Source of the DNA: Klebsiella aerogenes KCTC 2190 | GTDB lineage: Bacteria; Pseudomonadota; Gammaproteobacteria; Enterobacterales; Enterobacteriaceae | DNA length: 64,000 nucleotides | Direction: 5' to 3' | NCBI RefSeq assembly: GCF_000215745.1 | Contig: NC_015663.1 | Coordinates: 1,860,001-1,924,000, forward strand | Shown here: positions 1 to 10,078 of the stretch, one piece after another | Layout: each line of letters starts with the position of its first letter | How positions within the stretch are numbered: the stretch's first letter is position 1 | The notes under the pieces: model-generated | The model's input: the letters and a program-made list of their open reading frames with translations, nothing else | Database searches by the model: none | What the model was told of the DNA's origin: nothing | Program-made: the position numbers and the translations under genes

Positions 1-425
1 CCCAGCGCCACCAGTAACAGATGGCCTTTACCGGCGGCGGCCACGGCCAGTACGTTATCCAGCGACATGATGACATCGGCGACGGTGATGGTGACGGCGG
101 TGCGCCATAGGCTGCTTGAGCTGCTGATATCGCTCTCTTCTTCCTCGTTGGCGACCAGCTTAATGCCAATCCACAGTAGCAGTAGCGCGCCGACGATTTT
201 AAGCCACGGCAACGACAGTAAATAGATTGCCACCGCCAGCAGCGCGACCCGGGCGATAATCGCGCCGAGAGTACCGATAACAATGGCTTTGGTGCGCAGA
301 TGCGCCGGCAGCTTGCGGCAGGCCATGGCGATGACCACCGCGTTATCGCCGCCTAATAACAAATCGATGGCGATGATTTGTAGCAAAATGACGGCGAAGT
401 CCCACTGACTCAATATTTCGTTCAT
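1..425 (-). CDS. TerC-family integral membrane protein, partial
   Basis: The gene starts at ATG 425 (minus) and runs off the left edge, so about 141 N-terminal residues are visible. The protein begins MNEILSQWDF and has the TerC family hallmark LLLGGDNAVVIAMA near residues 22-35 and a second acidic-core motif (DVIMSLDNVLAVAAA) near the window edge. Hydrophobic segments alternate with short basic loops and an acidic serine-rich loop (EEEESDISSSS). TerC/Alx proteins are multi-pass inner-membrane proteins linked to metal ion (often Mn) export or tellurite resistance; the substrate here cannot be read from sequence. It is divergent from the DsbA-like gene. Confidence 0.85.
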   Translation of the reverse strand, partial: MNEILSQWDFAVILLQIIAIDLLLGGDNAVVIAMACRKLPAHLRTKAIVIGTLGAIIARVALLAVAIYLLSLPWLKIVGALLLLWIGIKLVANEEEESDISSSSSLWRTAVTITVADVIMSLDNVLAVAAAGKGHLLLVAL

Positions 426-644
426 GCCTGGCTCGTATTGCAAATAATGTCGATCAAAAAAGATGGGCGCAGGGTACTCCCGTTCTTCGCCCCTGACCAC
501 CCTTCAAGCCGTAGGGGGAATCGGGGCGTCTGACAAATAAAGTTACGAATCAATGCATAGACTGACAATGATTCGCCGCCAAAGGATGATATTTTGTCCG
601 ATTAGGCTCACCTGCCGTCTACTTTTTCGTAAGGACTTTTCAAT

Positions 645-1436
645 ATGTCTGGCATTAAGAATCTACTTATTCTCGCCCTGGCGGGCGCTTCCCTGCTGCC
701 GGCGCTGGCCAGCGCCGCTGACGCGCCGGCCGCGACGTTCACCGCGGAGCAGGAAGCGCGTATCGGCAAAATCGCCGCTGACTACCTGGTCGCCCATCCG
801 GAAGTGCTATTGCAGGCCAGCCAAAAGCTGCAGCAAATTCAGGCGGAGCAGCAGGCCAGCGCCGCTACCCAGGCGGTAATCAAGAATGCCGACAAGCTGA
901 CGCAGGATAAGGCCACGCCAACCTACGGCCCGGCTAACGGTAAAGTCACCGTTATCGAGTTCTTCGATTATCAATGCATCTACTGTAGCCGCCTCGCGCC
1001 GGTTATGGAGCAGGTGATTAAAGACCATCCGCAAACCCGTTTTGCCTTCAAAGAGTGGCCGATTTTCGGCAGCCGTTGGGCAACTTCGCTGGATGCGGCG
1101 AAAACCGGCCTGCAGATATATCAGCAGAAAGGGGCCGAGGCCTACCTGACTTACCACAACGGCGTTTACGCCACCGGGCATAACGAAGGTAAACTGACGG
1201 CGGCGGATATTCAGCAGCAGGCGAAAAAGGTGAACTTTGACGCCAAAAAAGCGGCGGATGTCGAACCGGCGCTGGAAAACATTAATCAGCTGGCGCAGGA
1301 GATTGGCTTAAGCGGTACGCCTGGCGTGATTGTCATGCCGACTACCGGCGCAACCGAAGCGACCATTACCGTCTTCCCGGGACTGGCTGACAAAGCCTCG
1401 CTGGATGCGGCGATTAAGAAAGCCGGCGGTCAGTAA
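645..1436 (+). CDS. DsbA-family periplasmic thiol:disulfide oxidoreductase (Com1/ScsC-like)
   Basis: The 263-residue protein has a cleavable signal peptide (about residues 1-24, ending ALASA) and an N-terminal helical stretch (EQEARIGKIAADYLVAHPEV) of the type that drives oligomerisation in ScsC/Com1/BcfH proteins. A thioredoxin fold follows, with catalytic CIYC near residues 109-112 (FFDYQCIYCSRL) and a cis-proline loop SGTPGVIV. It is expected to oxidise or isomerise disulfides in the periplasm. The start is supported by an AAGGA Shine-Dalgarno about 8 nt upstream. A strong hairpin terminator follows at once, so it appears monocistronic. It is not the housekeeping DsbA: the active-site dipeptide is IY, not PH, and the N-terminal extension is absent from DsbA. 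Confidence 0.9.
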   Translation: MSGIKNLLILALAGASLLPALASAADAPAATFTAEQEARIGKIAADYLVAHPEVLLQASQKLQQIQAEQQASAATQAVIKNADKLTQDKATPTYGPANGKVTVIEFFDYQCIYCSRLAPVMEQVIKDHPQTRFAFKEWPIFGSRWATSLDAAKTGLQIYQQKGAEAYLTYHNGVYATGHNEGKLTAADIQQQAKKVNFDAKKAADVEPALENINQLAQEIGLSGTPGVIVMPTTGATEATITVFPGLADKASLDAAIKKAGGQ

Positions 1437-1456
1437 TCTCACCGGGCTGAAAGAGG

Positions 1457-1483
1457 AAAGGCCGCACGTGATGCGGCCTTTTT
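1457..1483 (+). terminator. Intrinsic terminator between dsbA-like gene and pgaD
   Basis: A 10-bp stem (AAAGGCCGCA / TGCGGCCTTT) with a 5-base loop is followed by T residues. A purine run on the other side may let it also stop leftward pga transcripts from the converging operon. Confidence 0.85.
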
Positions 1484-1493
1484 GGTGGTCCCG

Positions 1494-1928
1494 TTAGCGT
1501 TCGTCTTCCTCGTTCTGATTGATTTTTAAATCAATGATTCTGCCAATCTGGTCGTGGTATACCGTCAGCAGATTATATTGGCTCATCTCGGAAATGATTT
1601 GCGGAGCGATATTAAAGCTCTCTGCCAGCTCTTCATGGCGCAGCGAGGCCATGCTGCCGTGCCGCCGGGCGTTATAACGGCGTAGATTGTACTGATACCA
1701 CAAAATCAGCAGCCAGCCGTTAATTGCCGCCACCAGTAAATAGACCAGCACGGTATTAAACGACGCCATAATCGCGTCCCAGCTGTCGTTACCGCGCTCG
1801 GTAAACTGCATCAGCAGGTTGGCATACAGAAAAAAGGCGAAGCCGGCCCACGCGATAGCGGTTAACACGCCGTCAAAGATCCGCGGCAGCATACGATGCT
1901 CGGTTAATATCAGGGTTTGTTCGTTCAT
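1494..1928 (-). CDS. pgaD: PNAG export protein PgaD
   Basis: The 144-residue protein has two predicted membrane helices (about residues 20-40 and 56-78) and a cytoplasmic tail. PgaD partners the PgaC glycosyltransferase in the inner membrane; in E. coli the pair binds c-di-GMP to activate PNAG polymerisation. It is the last gene of the operon, and its ATG overlaps the pgaC TGA in an ATGA arrangement. Length and position match the family. Sequence is less conserved than in the other pga proteins, so the assignment leans partly on operon position. Confidence 0.9.
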   Translation of the reverse strand: MNEQTLILTEHRMLPRIFDGVLTAIAWAGFAFFLYANLLMQFTERGNDSWDAIMASFNTVLVYLLVAAINGWLLILWYQYNLRRYNARRHGSMASLRHEELAESFNIAPQIISEMSQYNLLTVYHDQIGRIIDLKINQNEEDER

Positions 1929-3256
1929 GACATTCTTCCTTTACCTCTATCGGGGCTGACCCAGCGAGCCCTGGCGCGTTTACGTTTCAACATGACTTTG
2001 GGGAAGGCGACGATGGTGGTTAACAGGCCGATCATCCAGTACACCATCGGAAACCAGATCACCCAGAACAGCGAGCCGGCGACGCCGCGTTCATAGCGCC
2101 GTTCGATGTACAGGCTGGCGATAAACTGCAGCAGACACATCACCCCCAGCAGTAGCCCGGTAAATTCCGGCGGAAAAAGGCTGCGGACGGTCAGGTTTTC
2201 CGGCAGCGGGGCAAAATGGCTGGCGATGAACAGAAAAATGGTGACCGCATAGGCGAAGGCCCACAGCGTGGAGAGGGCATATTCGAGGAACAGCGGCCAC
2301 ATCCGGTGATGCTCCCAGCGAAACAGGCGGCGCAGATTGACCAGGAAAACCTCGGCGCCGCCCTGCGCCCAGCGTAACCGCTGTTTCCACAGCCCCTTCA
2401 GCGTCTCCGGCATCAGGATCCAGCACAGCGCCCGCGGCTCGAAGAAAATCGCCCAATGGCGTAGCTGCAGCTTCCAGCTGATATCGATATCTTCGGTGAT
2501 CATATCCGGGCTCCAGTAGCCGACGTCCGCCAGCGCCTGGCGACGAAAAGCGGCAATCACCCCGGACACGGTAAACACCCGGCCGTAAATACGCTGGGTA
2601 CGCTTAATCAGCCCGATTATCGAAGAGAACTCGCCGACCTGAATGCGGCCAATCAGCGTCGAGCGGGTACGAATACGCGGATTACCGGTCACCGCGCCGA
2701 CGTGGGGATACTGAATCAGCGGCGCCACAAGGTAGGCGGCGGTATCGCGATCGAGCAGGGCATCGCCGTCGATGCACACCAGCAAGTCCCCGCGCGCGGC
2801 GGCGGCGCCGGCTTTCAGCGCTACTGCTTTCCCCTGATTTTCGGCCAGATGAATCACCCGCAGCAGAGCGTACTCTTCCGCCAGTTGATTCAGCACCCTG
2901 GCGGTATCGTCGGAGGAGCCGTCGTTGATGGCGATCACCTCAATGTTGCGATAGCGCTGCGCCAGCGCGGCTTCGATGGTCTCGCGGGCATTTTTCTCCT
3001 CGTTAAAGCAGGGAATCAAAATGGAGATCAACGGATTACCTGCCAGCTCCGGCGGCGGGGTCTCTTTACCCCACGGCCAGTGGCGCTCCAGTTGAAACCA
3101 AAAGTAGAGCCCGCCGGTTATCCACAGCACCGACATAAACAGCGGCCAAAAAAAGACGAAATCCAGTATCAACTCGCCGGTGAAAACGGCGGCTACGCCC
3201 AGAGGCAGCCCGAAAACCAGGCATAAAATCGAAAATGCGATAATGCGATCAGTCAT
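1925..3256 (-). CDS. pgaC: Poly-N-acetylglucosamine synthase PgaC
   Basis: This processive GT2 glycosyltransferase polymerises UDP-GlcNAc into beta-1,6-linked PNAG at the inner membrane. The 443-residue form starts at ATG 3256 ([11 protein letters not shown]); a longer open frame upstream lies inside pgaB and is rejected. Visible are N-terminal membrane helices, the nucleotide-binding region ([20 protein letters not shown]), the DxD region [11 protein letters not shown], the [10 protein letters not shown] acceptor motif, the QRLRWAQGG (QxxRW) processivity motif, and several C-terminal membrane helices. Length matches E. coli PgaC (441 aa). It overlaps the pgaB stop by 8 bp and the pgaD start by 4 bp, indicating translational coupling. 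Confidence 0.96.
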   Translation of the reverse strand: MTDRIIAFSILCLVFGLPLGVAAVFTGELILDFVFFWPLFMSVLWITGGLYFWFQLERHWPWGKETPPPELAGNPLISILIPCFNEEKNARETIEAALAQRYRNIEVIAINDGSSDDTARVLNQLAEEYALLRVIHLAENQGKAVALKAGAAAARGDLLVCIDGDALLDRDTAAYLVAPLIQYPHVGAVTGNPRIRTRSTLIGRIQVGEFSSIIGLIKRTQRIYGRVFTVSGVIAAFRRQALADVGYWSPDMITEDIDISWKLQLRHWAIFFEPRALCWILMPETLKGLWKQRLRWAQGGAEVFLVNLRRLFRWEHHRMWPLFLEYALSTLWAFAYAVTIFLFIASHFAPLPENLTVRSLFPPEFTGLLLGVMCLLQFIASLYIERRYERGVAGSLFWVIWFPMVYWMIGLLTTIVAFPKVMLKRKRARARWVSPDRGKGRMS

Positions 3257-5264
3257 TGTTGGGATACCAGTACGATGAAAACAGGGGCCTGATTTTCGAG
3301 ATATCAGGCTGATTATTAAGGAAATCGTCGGGGTAGTAGCCGTAATTGTTGACGCCGTTGAGCTGTAATGTCCGCATCCAGTCAACCAGCTGTTGGTCAG
3401 GGATGGCGTTCTGCTGCGGGAGGGTCCAGTCTTTAGCCTGCAGCTCAAAAATGGTTTTCTTCAGCGCGCCCGGCCTGGCGCTGACGGCGCGCACCAGACG
3501 AGCCAGCCACGCATCGCTTTCCGCGACCGGAACGGATTCCATCAGCGGCATCGCCATCGGCACCGTCCAGTCGTAGGCCGCCAGAAAATCATCCAGATTC
3601 TGCGCGAACCAGGCCTCGCTTTCCGGCTGCAGGATCGGCAGGGCGAAGATATTGCGCGCGGTTCTCACCTGTGGGCCGCGAATCGCTTTCACGCTCTGGC
3701 TGAGCGTGCGGGTGAAGTCGATAAGCGCCTGACTTTTAAACCGCGTCCAGGCGTGCAGCGCGGCGGGGTTTTGGCGGATCTGCGCGATATCCTCCCGATG
3801 GCCCGCCGCCCGCCAGGCGGCCATCGCCCCGGTGCCGGCATCTTCGTAATCCGTCAGCACCGCGTCGTCGTGGAACAGCACGCCGTCAAAGGTCGCGTAG
3901 CGGGCAAGGTCCTGATAAATATCGCGGATCTCATCGCGCACCTGGCTATTCCATGGCGACAGACGTACATAGGGGCGAGTGGCCTGGCGCAGCGTGTTGC
4001 TCTGCGCATCCCAGCGCTGTACGCGCGGCAGCGCACTGTCCAGATCGAACGCCAGCACCGGCATCCACGCATACACTTTGACGCCGCCGCGCGTCTGCAA
4101 TTGCCAGGCGACGAAATTAAACAGATCGGCGCGCATCGGCAGGCGGCGGTTGGGGAAGTAGAGCGCTTTCACCGTGCCGTCTCCGAGCGGATCGGAAAAG
4201 GCCTGCAGGAAAACGTGAGTGATTTTCATGTCGTAGACGCGCTGGATCAGCTTATCGATATTTTTGCGCTGCTGAGCCGGGTCTTTATCGTAGACATAAT
4301 CGAGATCGACGTGCATCACCCGAACCGGCTCACGCTCCTGGATTTGCGTCACCTGGCTGGCGAAGGCCTTGATCGACGGATTGCCGGAGATAAGCAGACG
4401 GGGAATGTTATCCAAATCCCGCACATCGCCCAGACCATCGCCGAGGGTAAACGCCAGTTGATAGCCGCGGCTTTTCGCGATAGCCAGCGATGTGCCGTTG
4501 GCGGCGCCGTAGGGCCATACCCAGGCGCGCGGCGCTTTGCCGGTGACGTCGGCGATTTTGTCGCTCACTTTGCGCACGTCGGTATCGATGCGCTGGTGAA
4601 ACTGCTGGTCGCTTTCGTAGCGTCCGCTGGCCTTATCATAAAAACGGTTGGCAACCGCCGGTTCGCGGCTACCTTGCGGATTGGCCTGAATACCGTAGTG
4701 CGAAGCCCAGGTATGCGCGCCGATTTCAACCAGCGGCGATTGCGCGAGCTCGCGCACCATCTCCCAGGTGGCGAAACGCTCGCGCGGGGTCATCAGACCG
4801 CCGAAATCGACTTTTTTCTGCTCCGGCGTATCGACCCAACTGCCTACCGGCGCCCATAGTGCCGGGACGTTCCAGGCTTTTAACAGCGGCCAGACCCGGG
4901 TGTAAAAACTGCTGTAGCCATCATCGAAACTCAGCAGAAATGCCTTTGGCGGCAGGGTGATTAACCCCGCGTTGGCGTCGAGAATATTTTGCACGCTGAC
5001 GGCCTTATAACCATTGTGCAGCAGCCAGCCGATTTGATCGTTGAGCGCGCTGGTACGCACCGCCAGATAACGCTGATCGGCGGCATCGTCTTCTACATCG
5101 TGATAGGCCAATACCAGAAACTTATTCTGTGGCCAGGGCTTATTCGCCTCCGGCTGCGGCCGCGCGTCCGGCGGCAGAAAAGGAATCGTTTCTGCGCGAA
5201 GCGCGCAGGTCATCAGGAGCCAGCCGATAACCATCAGGCTGATGCGGATACTTTTGTTGACCAT
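3249..5264 (-). CDS. pgaB: PNAG N-deacetylase / glycoside hydrolase PgaB
   Basis: The 671-residue two-domain periplasmic enzyme partly deacetylates PNAG (a carbohydrate esterase 4 domain, about residues 45-300, with [20 protein letters not shown] and GAHTWASH supplying metal and catalytic residues). A C-terminal glycoside-hydrolase-like domain (about 310-640, including [13 protein letters not shown]) binds and cleaves the polymer. The signal sequence contains Cys20 (WLLMTC), where E. coli PgaB has a lipobox; LMTC is a poor match to the consensus, so lipidation is plausible but unsure. It lies 8 bp downstream of pgaA. Deacetylation is needed for export through PgaA. Confidence 0.95.
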   Translation of the reverse strand: MVNKSIRISLMVIGWLLMTCALRAETIPFLPPDARPQPEANKPWPQNKFLVLAYHDVEDDAADQRYLAVRTSALNDQIGWLLHNGYKAVSVQNILDANAGLITLPPKAFLLSFDDGYSSFYTRVWPLLKAWNVPALWAPVGSWVDTPEQKKVDFGGLMTPRERFATWEMVRELAQSPLVEIGAHTWASHYGIQANPQGSREPAVANRFYDKASGRYESDQQFHQRIDTDVRKVSDKIADVTGKAPRAWVWPYGAANGTSLAIAKSRGYQLAFTLGDGLGDVRDLDNIPRLLISGNPSIKAFASQVTQIQEREPVRVMHVDLDYVYDKDPAQQRKNIDKLIQRVYDMKITHVFLQAFSDPLGDGTVKALYFPNRRLPMRADLFNFVAWQLQTRGGVKVYAWMPVLAFDLDSALPRVQRWDAQSNTLRQATRPYVRLSPWNSQVRDEIRDIYQDLARYATFDGVLFHDDAVLTDYEDAGTGAMAAWRAAGHREDIAQIRQNPAALHAWTRFKSQALIDFTRTLSQSVKAIRGPQVRTARNIFALPILQPESEAWFAQNLDDFLAAYDWTVPMAMPLMESVPVAESDAWLARLVRAVSARPGALKKTIFELQAKDWTLPQQNAIPDQQLVDWMRTLQLNGVNNYGYYPDDFLNNQPDISKIRPLFSSYWYPNND

Positions 5265-5272
5265 GTTTATCC

Positions 5273-7720
5273 TTAAAACCGTAAATTCGCATCAAGGGCA
5301 ATGGAGAGATTGCTTTCGCGTTTGCCGTCGTAGGGACGCTTGTCCCAGTTCAGCATCACGCCGGTGTCGATCACGTTGTTCCAGCGAATACGCTGGCCGT
5401 AGCCGAGCATGGCGATAGCGCCGGTCGAATACGCTTTTTGCCAGTAGGCGCCGCCGCCTGCCGCAAGCTGCTGGCTCCAGACGGTATCGTAGTGCTGATA
5501 CATGACGTGATCGGCGACCAGCGCCGAGGTGGCGGCGAAGTCGCGTTTCGGGTTGTAGTACAGGGTATCCGCCCGGCTGTTGACGCTGGCGGAGAGCCCA
5601 GGTTCCAGATCGAGCGTGATGGTTGGCGATTGCCAGAGCCGCTCTTTGCCGGAGAATGTATATTCCTGACGACGGTTGTGGTCGGAGAAGCGGGTGGCGG
5701 CGGCGCTGAAGCGATATTCGCGTCGTTCGTTTTGATACCAGCGAACCCAGCCCTCGCCGCGGTTGGCGCTGATACCGTTACGCAGCGCGCGCAGCGGCGT
5801 CTGCCGCGACAGACGTTCGACCTCGCCGCCAATTTGCCAGCTGTCGTTGAAGCTTTGCCAGGCGGAAAGTCGGGCGCCGGGTTTGTTGTCGCCGGCGAAA
5901 TTGTTGTTGGAGATTTCCAGTTCAGCCCAGGCATCGCGCGGGCGCCATTCGATGCCGCCAAATAGCTGGCGGCTGGAGCCTTTTCCTTCATCAAAATTCC
6001 CTTTGGCGAAGCGATTACCGGCGAAAAGTCGCCACTTATCGGCGATTGGCGGGCCGTAAATCGCCGCATCCCAGCTAAAGTCGTGGCTACCGCTGACCGG
6101 GTTATCCGAGTGGATCCCTTGCGTGCTGTTAAGGCGCAGTTCCGACATATGGTGCACCTCGCGAGCGCGAGCTAATTTTTGCGTGCTCAGGTCTTCGGGG
6201 CTGCGCGCCAGCAGGTCATCGGTTAATAGCTCCATCTGCCGCCACTCCTGAAGATCCATCGCCACGTAGGCCTGCTGACGTTCGAGGGGGATGTTCGAAG
6301 GCTCCAACGCTTCCGCCGCTTTCAGTTCCCGTTCGGCGGCGCGGGGTAAACCACGCGCCTGTAGTATCGCCGCGTAGTCAATGCGCAGCCCCTGATTACC
6401 GGGCGCGGTGGTGGCCAGTCGGTCGGAGAGCCGTTCGGCTTCCGGCAGCGCGTTAGTACTCAGTAGATACTGTACCTTCAGCGATTGAGCGTTCAGCCAC
6501 GGGTCGTTTGGCTGCGGCGTCGGCGAGCCGTAAAGGCGGCGGGTGTAGGGAACGCCATTCGTCACTTTAGCGAGATACTCGCGGGCGGCCTGATACTGGC
6601 CGCTGTCCAGCAGCGCGTAAAATAATTCATGCTGATCATCTTGCGGGTCAGGCCGGTAAAGTGGATGTTGGCGGGCGATCGCCAGCGCGGCCTCGACGTT
6701 CTGTTGCGCAAGATAAGAGGAGATAACCCAGCCGATGGCCCAGTCAGGGACGGGCTGTTGAGCGGCGGTCAGCGACTGATATTCCTTAATGACCTGGGCG
6801 TAATAGCCGCGGGTGTATAGCGCGCCGAGGCGGTCAATACGCGCGCGGGCAAGATCCTCTGCGGCCAGCGGATCCTGACGCCAACGGGCGAACAGCGCGT
6901 CGTAGCGGTTGAGCGCCGTTTGCGCGAGGCGAAAGCGCTCCTGTTCACCGCGGGCCGGGGTGTGCGCCAGCCGTACCCACTCCGCCGCCGCGTCCATTTC
7001 CAGCTTTCGCTGCTGCGCGGGCGTTAAGGTGGTTTTCGCTGACCATTGCAGCGCAGGCGAATTGATGCGATTGCTGCTCAGGCTATCAAGCAGGCTATTG
7101 AGTGTTTCTCTGTTTTGCGGCGCGAGTTCCTGCGCGCGCATATCGGTGAGCAGCTGGTCCCAGCTTTTTCCCTGACGTAAATAGACGTAGGAGAGCGTCT
7201 GCAGGTGAGCGGCGCTGGGCGTGGTGGCGACCAAGCGGCGGGCTTCACTTAGCGCCTGCCCGTCATGGCGCGCATCGGCCAGCGTTTTAATCCGACCAAT
7301 AAGATAATCGTCGTTCATCGGCTGCTGGCCAATTGCCTGATCCCAGAGCGCCAGCGCTGAAGACCACCGTTTTTGATTACGGAAAGCCTGTGCCGCTGCC
7401 GCCGTACCGCGTGCCGGTAGCGCCATATAAACCTGATAACGCTGCCAGACCTGGATTACTTCCTCATCACGTCCAGCCCAGGAGGCAATTTGAAGCCAGT
7501 CGGCGACTTGCTCAGGCGTCAAAGCATGTTGTTGTTGATATTGCTGAAGATAATCGAGAAAAGGGGAGTAATTACCTTCACGCGCCTGTAGCACATGCCG
7601 ATCATATATCGACTCAGCCCCCTGAGCCAGAATAGGCGTTAACAACAATAAACTAATTGAAAGCGAGAATGTCGTGCGGCGATAAAAGAATAACTTATTG
7701 AAACGAGTTGATCTTCCCAT
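5273..7720 (-). CDS. pgaA: PNAG outer-membrane export porin PgaA
   Basis: The 815-residue protein has a signal peptide ending around AQGA, a long helical TPR superhelix (roughly residues 40-510) and a C-terminal beta-barrel (about 530-815) ending in the terminal aromatic LNRF-type motif (ANLRF). PgaA is the outer-membrane pore; the TPR part binds PgaB and deacetylated PNAG in the periplasm. It is the first gene of pgaABCD. The ribosome-binding site is weak, and the leader carries GGA trinucleotides (ATGGATTC, ATGGACAT), the type bound by CsrA in the E. coli pgaA leader. CsrA control here is an inference. Confidence 0.94.
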   Translation of the reverse strand: MGRSTRFNKLFFYRRTTFSLSISLLLLTPILAQGAESIYDRHVLQAREGNYSPFLDYLQQYQQQHALTPEQVADWLQIASWAGRDEEVIQVWQRYQVYMALPARGTAAAAQAFRNQKRWSSALALWDQAIGQQPMNDDYLIGRIKTLADARHDGQALSEARRLVATTPSAAHLQTLSYVYLRQGKSWDQLLTDMRAQELAPQNRETLNSLLDSLSSNRINSPALQWSAKTTLTPAQQRKLEMDAAAEWVRLAHTPARGEQERFRLAQTALNRYDALFARWRQDPLAAEDLARARIDRLGALYTRGYYAQVIKEYQSLTAAQQPVPDWAIGWVISSYLAQQNVEAALAIARQHPLYRPDPQDDQHELFYALLDSGQYQAAREYLAKVTNGVPYTRRLYGSPTPQPNDPWLNAQSLKVQYLLSTNALPEAERLSDRLATTAPGNQGLRIDYAAILQARGLPRAAERELKAAEALEPSNIPLERQQAYVAMDLQEWRQMELLTDDLLARSPEDLSTQKLARAREVHHMSELRLNSTQGIHSDNPVSGSHDFSWDAAIYGPPIADKWRLFAGNRFAKGNFDEGKGSSRQLFGGIEWRPRDAWAELEISNNNFAGDNKPGARLSAWQSFNDSWQIGGEVERLSRQTPLRALRNGISANRGEGWVRWYQNERREYRFSAAATRFSDHNRRQEYTFSGKERLWQSPTITLDLEPGLSASVNSRADTLYYNPKRDFAATSALVADHVMYQHYDTVWSQQLAAGGGAYWQKAYSTGAIAMLGYGQRIRWNNVIDTGVMLNWDKRPYDGKRESNLSIALDANLRF

Positions 7721-8358
7721 AACTATTTACCATATGTCCATCAAGAATCCATTGCACAACACGTCGGCCTTTTAGCTGAATGCAAAAGGATGGGGTAATG
7801 AGTTTTTACCTGACGGTACGCGACTGCGATTACTTATTTAAGGTAATAAAATATCTCCTCGCGATAACGGGGTGGCGATTAATGTACACCTGATATGTTT
7901 GCCTGAAAATATGCCAAATAATAGGCCTGTAGTTTTAAGATAAATCTGGAAATTGACCTTTAATGAATTAATTAATTGTCTTATGTTACGCATAACTAAC
8001 TGAATTGAAAAAAGTTAAATGGTGTCCGAAATTCTGTTTTAATGTTTTTGGTTCGCTTTTTCACGCATAATGTCAGGCTGTTGCTGTAGATATTTAAGAC
8101 GATTTTTGACAAAAATTCTCAATAGTAGAAAAGCTTCTTTTTTGTGCGAGTTTTTTATTTATAATTAGCCTGAGCACAGATAATTAAGAAATGACGTAAG
8201 GATAGTGGAGTGGAGCGTTCACTATAGATGGAGAGATTGGGGGATTACTAAAAGACAATCACATGCTTTATTTGGCTCGCCATAGTCAGCACGCTACCAG
8301 GAGCTGTGCATATTCTCCCTGGAGGGGTTTTGTTGCTTTATTGTTAAAGGGATGATTT
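7721..8358. promoter_or_regulatory. Divergent AT-rich regulatory region between pgaA and LuxR-type gene
   Basis: This 638-bp region has no credible ORF and is clearly more AT-rich than the flanking genes, with long A/T runs between about 7850 and 8180. It must hold the pgaA promoter and untranslated leader (minus) and the promoter of the LuxR-type gene (plus). The pgaA-proximal leader contains two GGA motifs that could be CsrA sites. A long AT-rich intergenic region suggests H-NS binding and multiple inputs. No operator could be assigned by eye. Confidence 0.6.
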
Positions 8359-8937
8359 GTGGCAACGACAATGTTTTTAGTAACTCAGGATCACTATCTC
8401 TTTGAAGGGGTGAGGATTTTCTTTCCAGATATCATCCAGTTACATTCGATAGAGCGTAAGCTTTTTGAGAGTGATGCCGAGGAGTTTTCGGTGCTGGTGG
8501 ATAGTCGGGCGCCGCTTTGTTTTTACGATTATCTTATTCCTGGCGCAGCGGAAGCGGGTAAACGTATCTGCTGTATTATGCTTGATATGCGCCATCGGGA
8601 AGAGCATTTGCTGAGCTTAAAGTGGTTTCTCAACATGTCTTTGACGCCGACGGATATGGCTAATTTATTTAGCCTGTTTCTTGACGTGAAGAGTAAGCGA
8701 TTGACCCGAGAATGGCTCAAGAATTTCAGCCTGAAACCGCAGGAACATATGACGTTGACTTTACTCAGAGCGGGGATGACCATGGAGCAAATAGCTGGGG
8801 TACTTAATACTTCGGTGAAAAGCCTGTATCGCAAGCGCATTGAGCTTTATGAACGTCTGGGGCTGGCCAACTTTAATGAGGCCTGTTTGTTTATCTTTAA
8901 AAATAGACTGCTGGAGTGTCCCGCACAGAAGCGATAA
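8359..8937 (+). CDS. LuxR-type (orphan HTH) transcriptional regulator divergent from pga
   Basis: The 192-residue protein has a non-phosphorylatable receiver-like N-terminal half and a C-terminal LuxR/FixJ-type helix-turn-helix (about residues 128-180). The HTH pattern is visible in LRAGMTMEQIAGVLNTSVKSL followed by YRKRIELYERLGL. The start is taken as GTG 8359, preceded by AAAGGGATG, which serves as ribosome-binding site; ATG 8371 is the alternative. The gene stands alone, divergent from pgaA across a 638-bp region, where E. coli has a diguanylate cyclase gene. A role in pga or surface-structure control is suggested by position only. Confidence 0.8.
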   Translation: MATTMFLVTQDHYLFEGVRIFFPDIIQLHSIERKLFESDAEEFSVLVDSRAPLCFYDYLIPGAAEAGKRICCIMLDMRHREEHLLSLKWFLNMSLTPTDMANLFSLFLDVKSKRLTREWLKNFSLKPQEHMTLTLLRAGMTMEQIAGVLNTSVKSLYRKRIELYERLGLANFNEACLFIFKNRLLECPAQKR

Positions 8938-9267
8938 AAAGGGAAATGAATACAGAGTAAGGTATCTACGACAAGCTACTCAACAACGGTATTATGTTAA
9001 TTTAATCAATCATTGATAGGTATAACCGTAGTTCAGGAATAACTCAGATGATAATCCGCGGTATATGATAAAAATGCTCTTTGGAAGTACTTACTGCTTC
9101 GGCAGTTTTAATGCACACAGCAATTAATATTATAAATGCCCTCAATATTGAGCTGGCATAGATTTATCGTGGATCAAATTATCGGGGTTTTCTTTCATTA
9201 TTTCTTCGGATGGCGTGGTTATATTTATATACGCAAATTAGCTAGCATATGTGAGAGAAATTATCGA

Positions 9268-9555
9268 ATGATCAAGGACAGTATCGCCGAGTCTCTGGAA
9301 GCCCGTGGATTGTACCGTCGGGCCGCTTCGCGCTGGGTGGATGTGATGCAGACGTGCGTCGATGATAACGACCGTGAATGGATTAGGATGCACCGCAATA
9401 AATGCCTGAAAAAAGCGAAGCTGCCGCCGGCGCGTAAAGAAGAGTTTGCTGACATCCACAAGGCTGCCAGAGAGACGCAGTACCGTATGGGAATTGCTAA
9501 GCCGAATGGCGAAGTGTTCCGCCTTCCCGCTAAAAAGAAAACGACGCGGCGCTAG
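9268..9555 (+). CDS. PerC-like transcriptional activator family protein
   Basis: The 95-residue form starts at ATG 9268 (MIKDSIAESL). The open frame reaches back to 9136, but that part is hydrophobic, unlike the family, and AT-rich. The core (ESLEARGLYRRAASRW ... DREWI ... RNKCLKKA) matches the PerC family: small basic regulators that include EPEC PerC and many phage or island paralogues. The tail is strongly basic (PAKKKTTRR). It is flanked by AT-rich DNA and precedes the island boundary, so it may be an older horizontal acquisition. Its targets are unknown. Confidence 0.7.
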   Translation: MIKDSIAESLEARGLYRRAASRWVDVMQTCVDDNDREWIRMHRNKCLKKAKLPPARKEEFADIHKAARETQYRMGIAKPNGEVFRLPAKKKTTRR

Positions 9556-9616
9556 CGTTTTCAGTGACATCTTGCTGAATCAGATCAAACCGATAGTGTG
9601 GTAAGGAAGCCGCGGG

Positions 9617-9943
9617 TTACTGACGGCCTGTCGGCTCCGCCTCATTCAGGGAATGACTAATTCTATCTCTTACCCGTTTCAGGAAGCTAAGGGCATCTGT
9701 TTCCCACAGGTGAGGATCAAAGTCTGAACCATAGCGCATCCTGAATTCCTCTTCCGAGTTATCTGCTTCCTTCAGCAGAAGGTCAATGTCTGTGATAAGA
9801 CCATGCTTCATGGCGAGATGACTATCGGCGATAAATGCGTCAATTTTGGGGTCGATCTCATCACTATCATCGATAAGGTCATAATCCTGCCCGAAGTAAA
9901 CCGTGATAAAGCTGTTAAGTTCATTCAGGTTCATTTTTGTCAT
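9617..9943 (-). CDS. Orphan CdiI-type immunity protein (contact-dependent inhibition, CdiI_2-like)
   Basis: This acidic 108-residue protein begins MTKMNLNELNSFI and carries YFGQDYDLIDD, a motif typical of the CdiI_2 immunity family, which binds and neutralises nuclease-type CdiA-CT toxins. ATG 9943 is chosen over an upstream TTG at 9949; ATG 9934 is also possible, and neither has a clear Shine-Dalgarno. No toxin gene is adjacent: the cdiBA locus lies about 25 kb to the right, past the island boundary. It could protect against toxins delivered by neighbours. The family call comes from the motif and overall acidity. Confidence 0.65.
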   Translation of the reverse strand: MTKMNLNELNSFITVYFGQDYDLIDDSDEIDPKIDAFIADSHLAMKHGLITDIDLLLKEADNSEEEFRMRYGSDFDPHLWETDALSFLKRVRDRISHSLNEAEPTGRQ

Positions 9944-10034
9944 GTACAAACCGTGTTCAGGGTAGAGGAAAGGCTGTCAATATCGTCGGATGAAGTGAGA
10001 TAATTGGAGAATACCATAAGCGATGGACATTGAA

Positions 10035-10067
10035 TGCCTGATGGCGCTGCGCTTATCAGGCCTACGG
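10035..10067 (+). repeat. REP (repetitive extragenic palindromic) element
   Basis: The sequence TGCCTGATGGCGCTGCGCTT followed by ATCAGGCCTACGG has the enteric REP layout: a GCCTGATG... ...ATCAGGCCTAC stem with a GC-rich centre. It lies just left of the tRNA-Phe-derived repeats in chromosomal DNA. Confidence 0.85.
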
Positions 10068-10078
10068 TATGCAGTCGA

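Noticed and set aside
1925..3448. Longer pgaC start at 3448
   Set aside because: The extra 64 residues overlap pgaB and are unlike PgaC; ATG 3256 gives the family length.
3393..4859. 488-codon plus-strand frame
   Set aside because: It is the antisense shadow of pgaB, which has clear family motifs.
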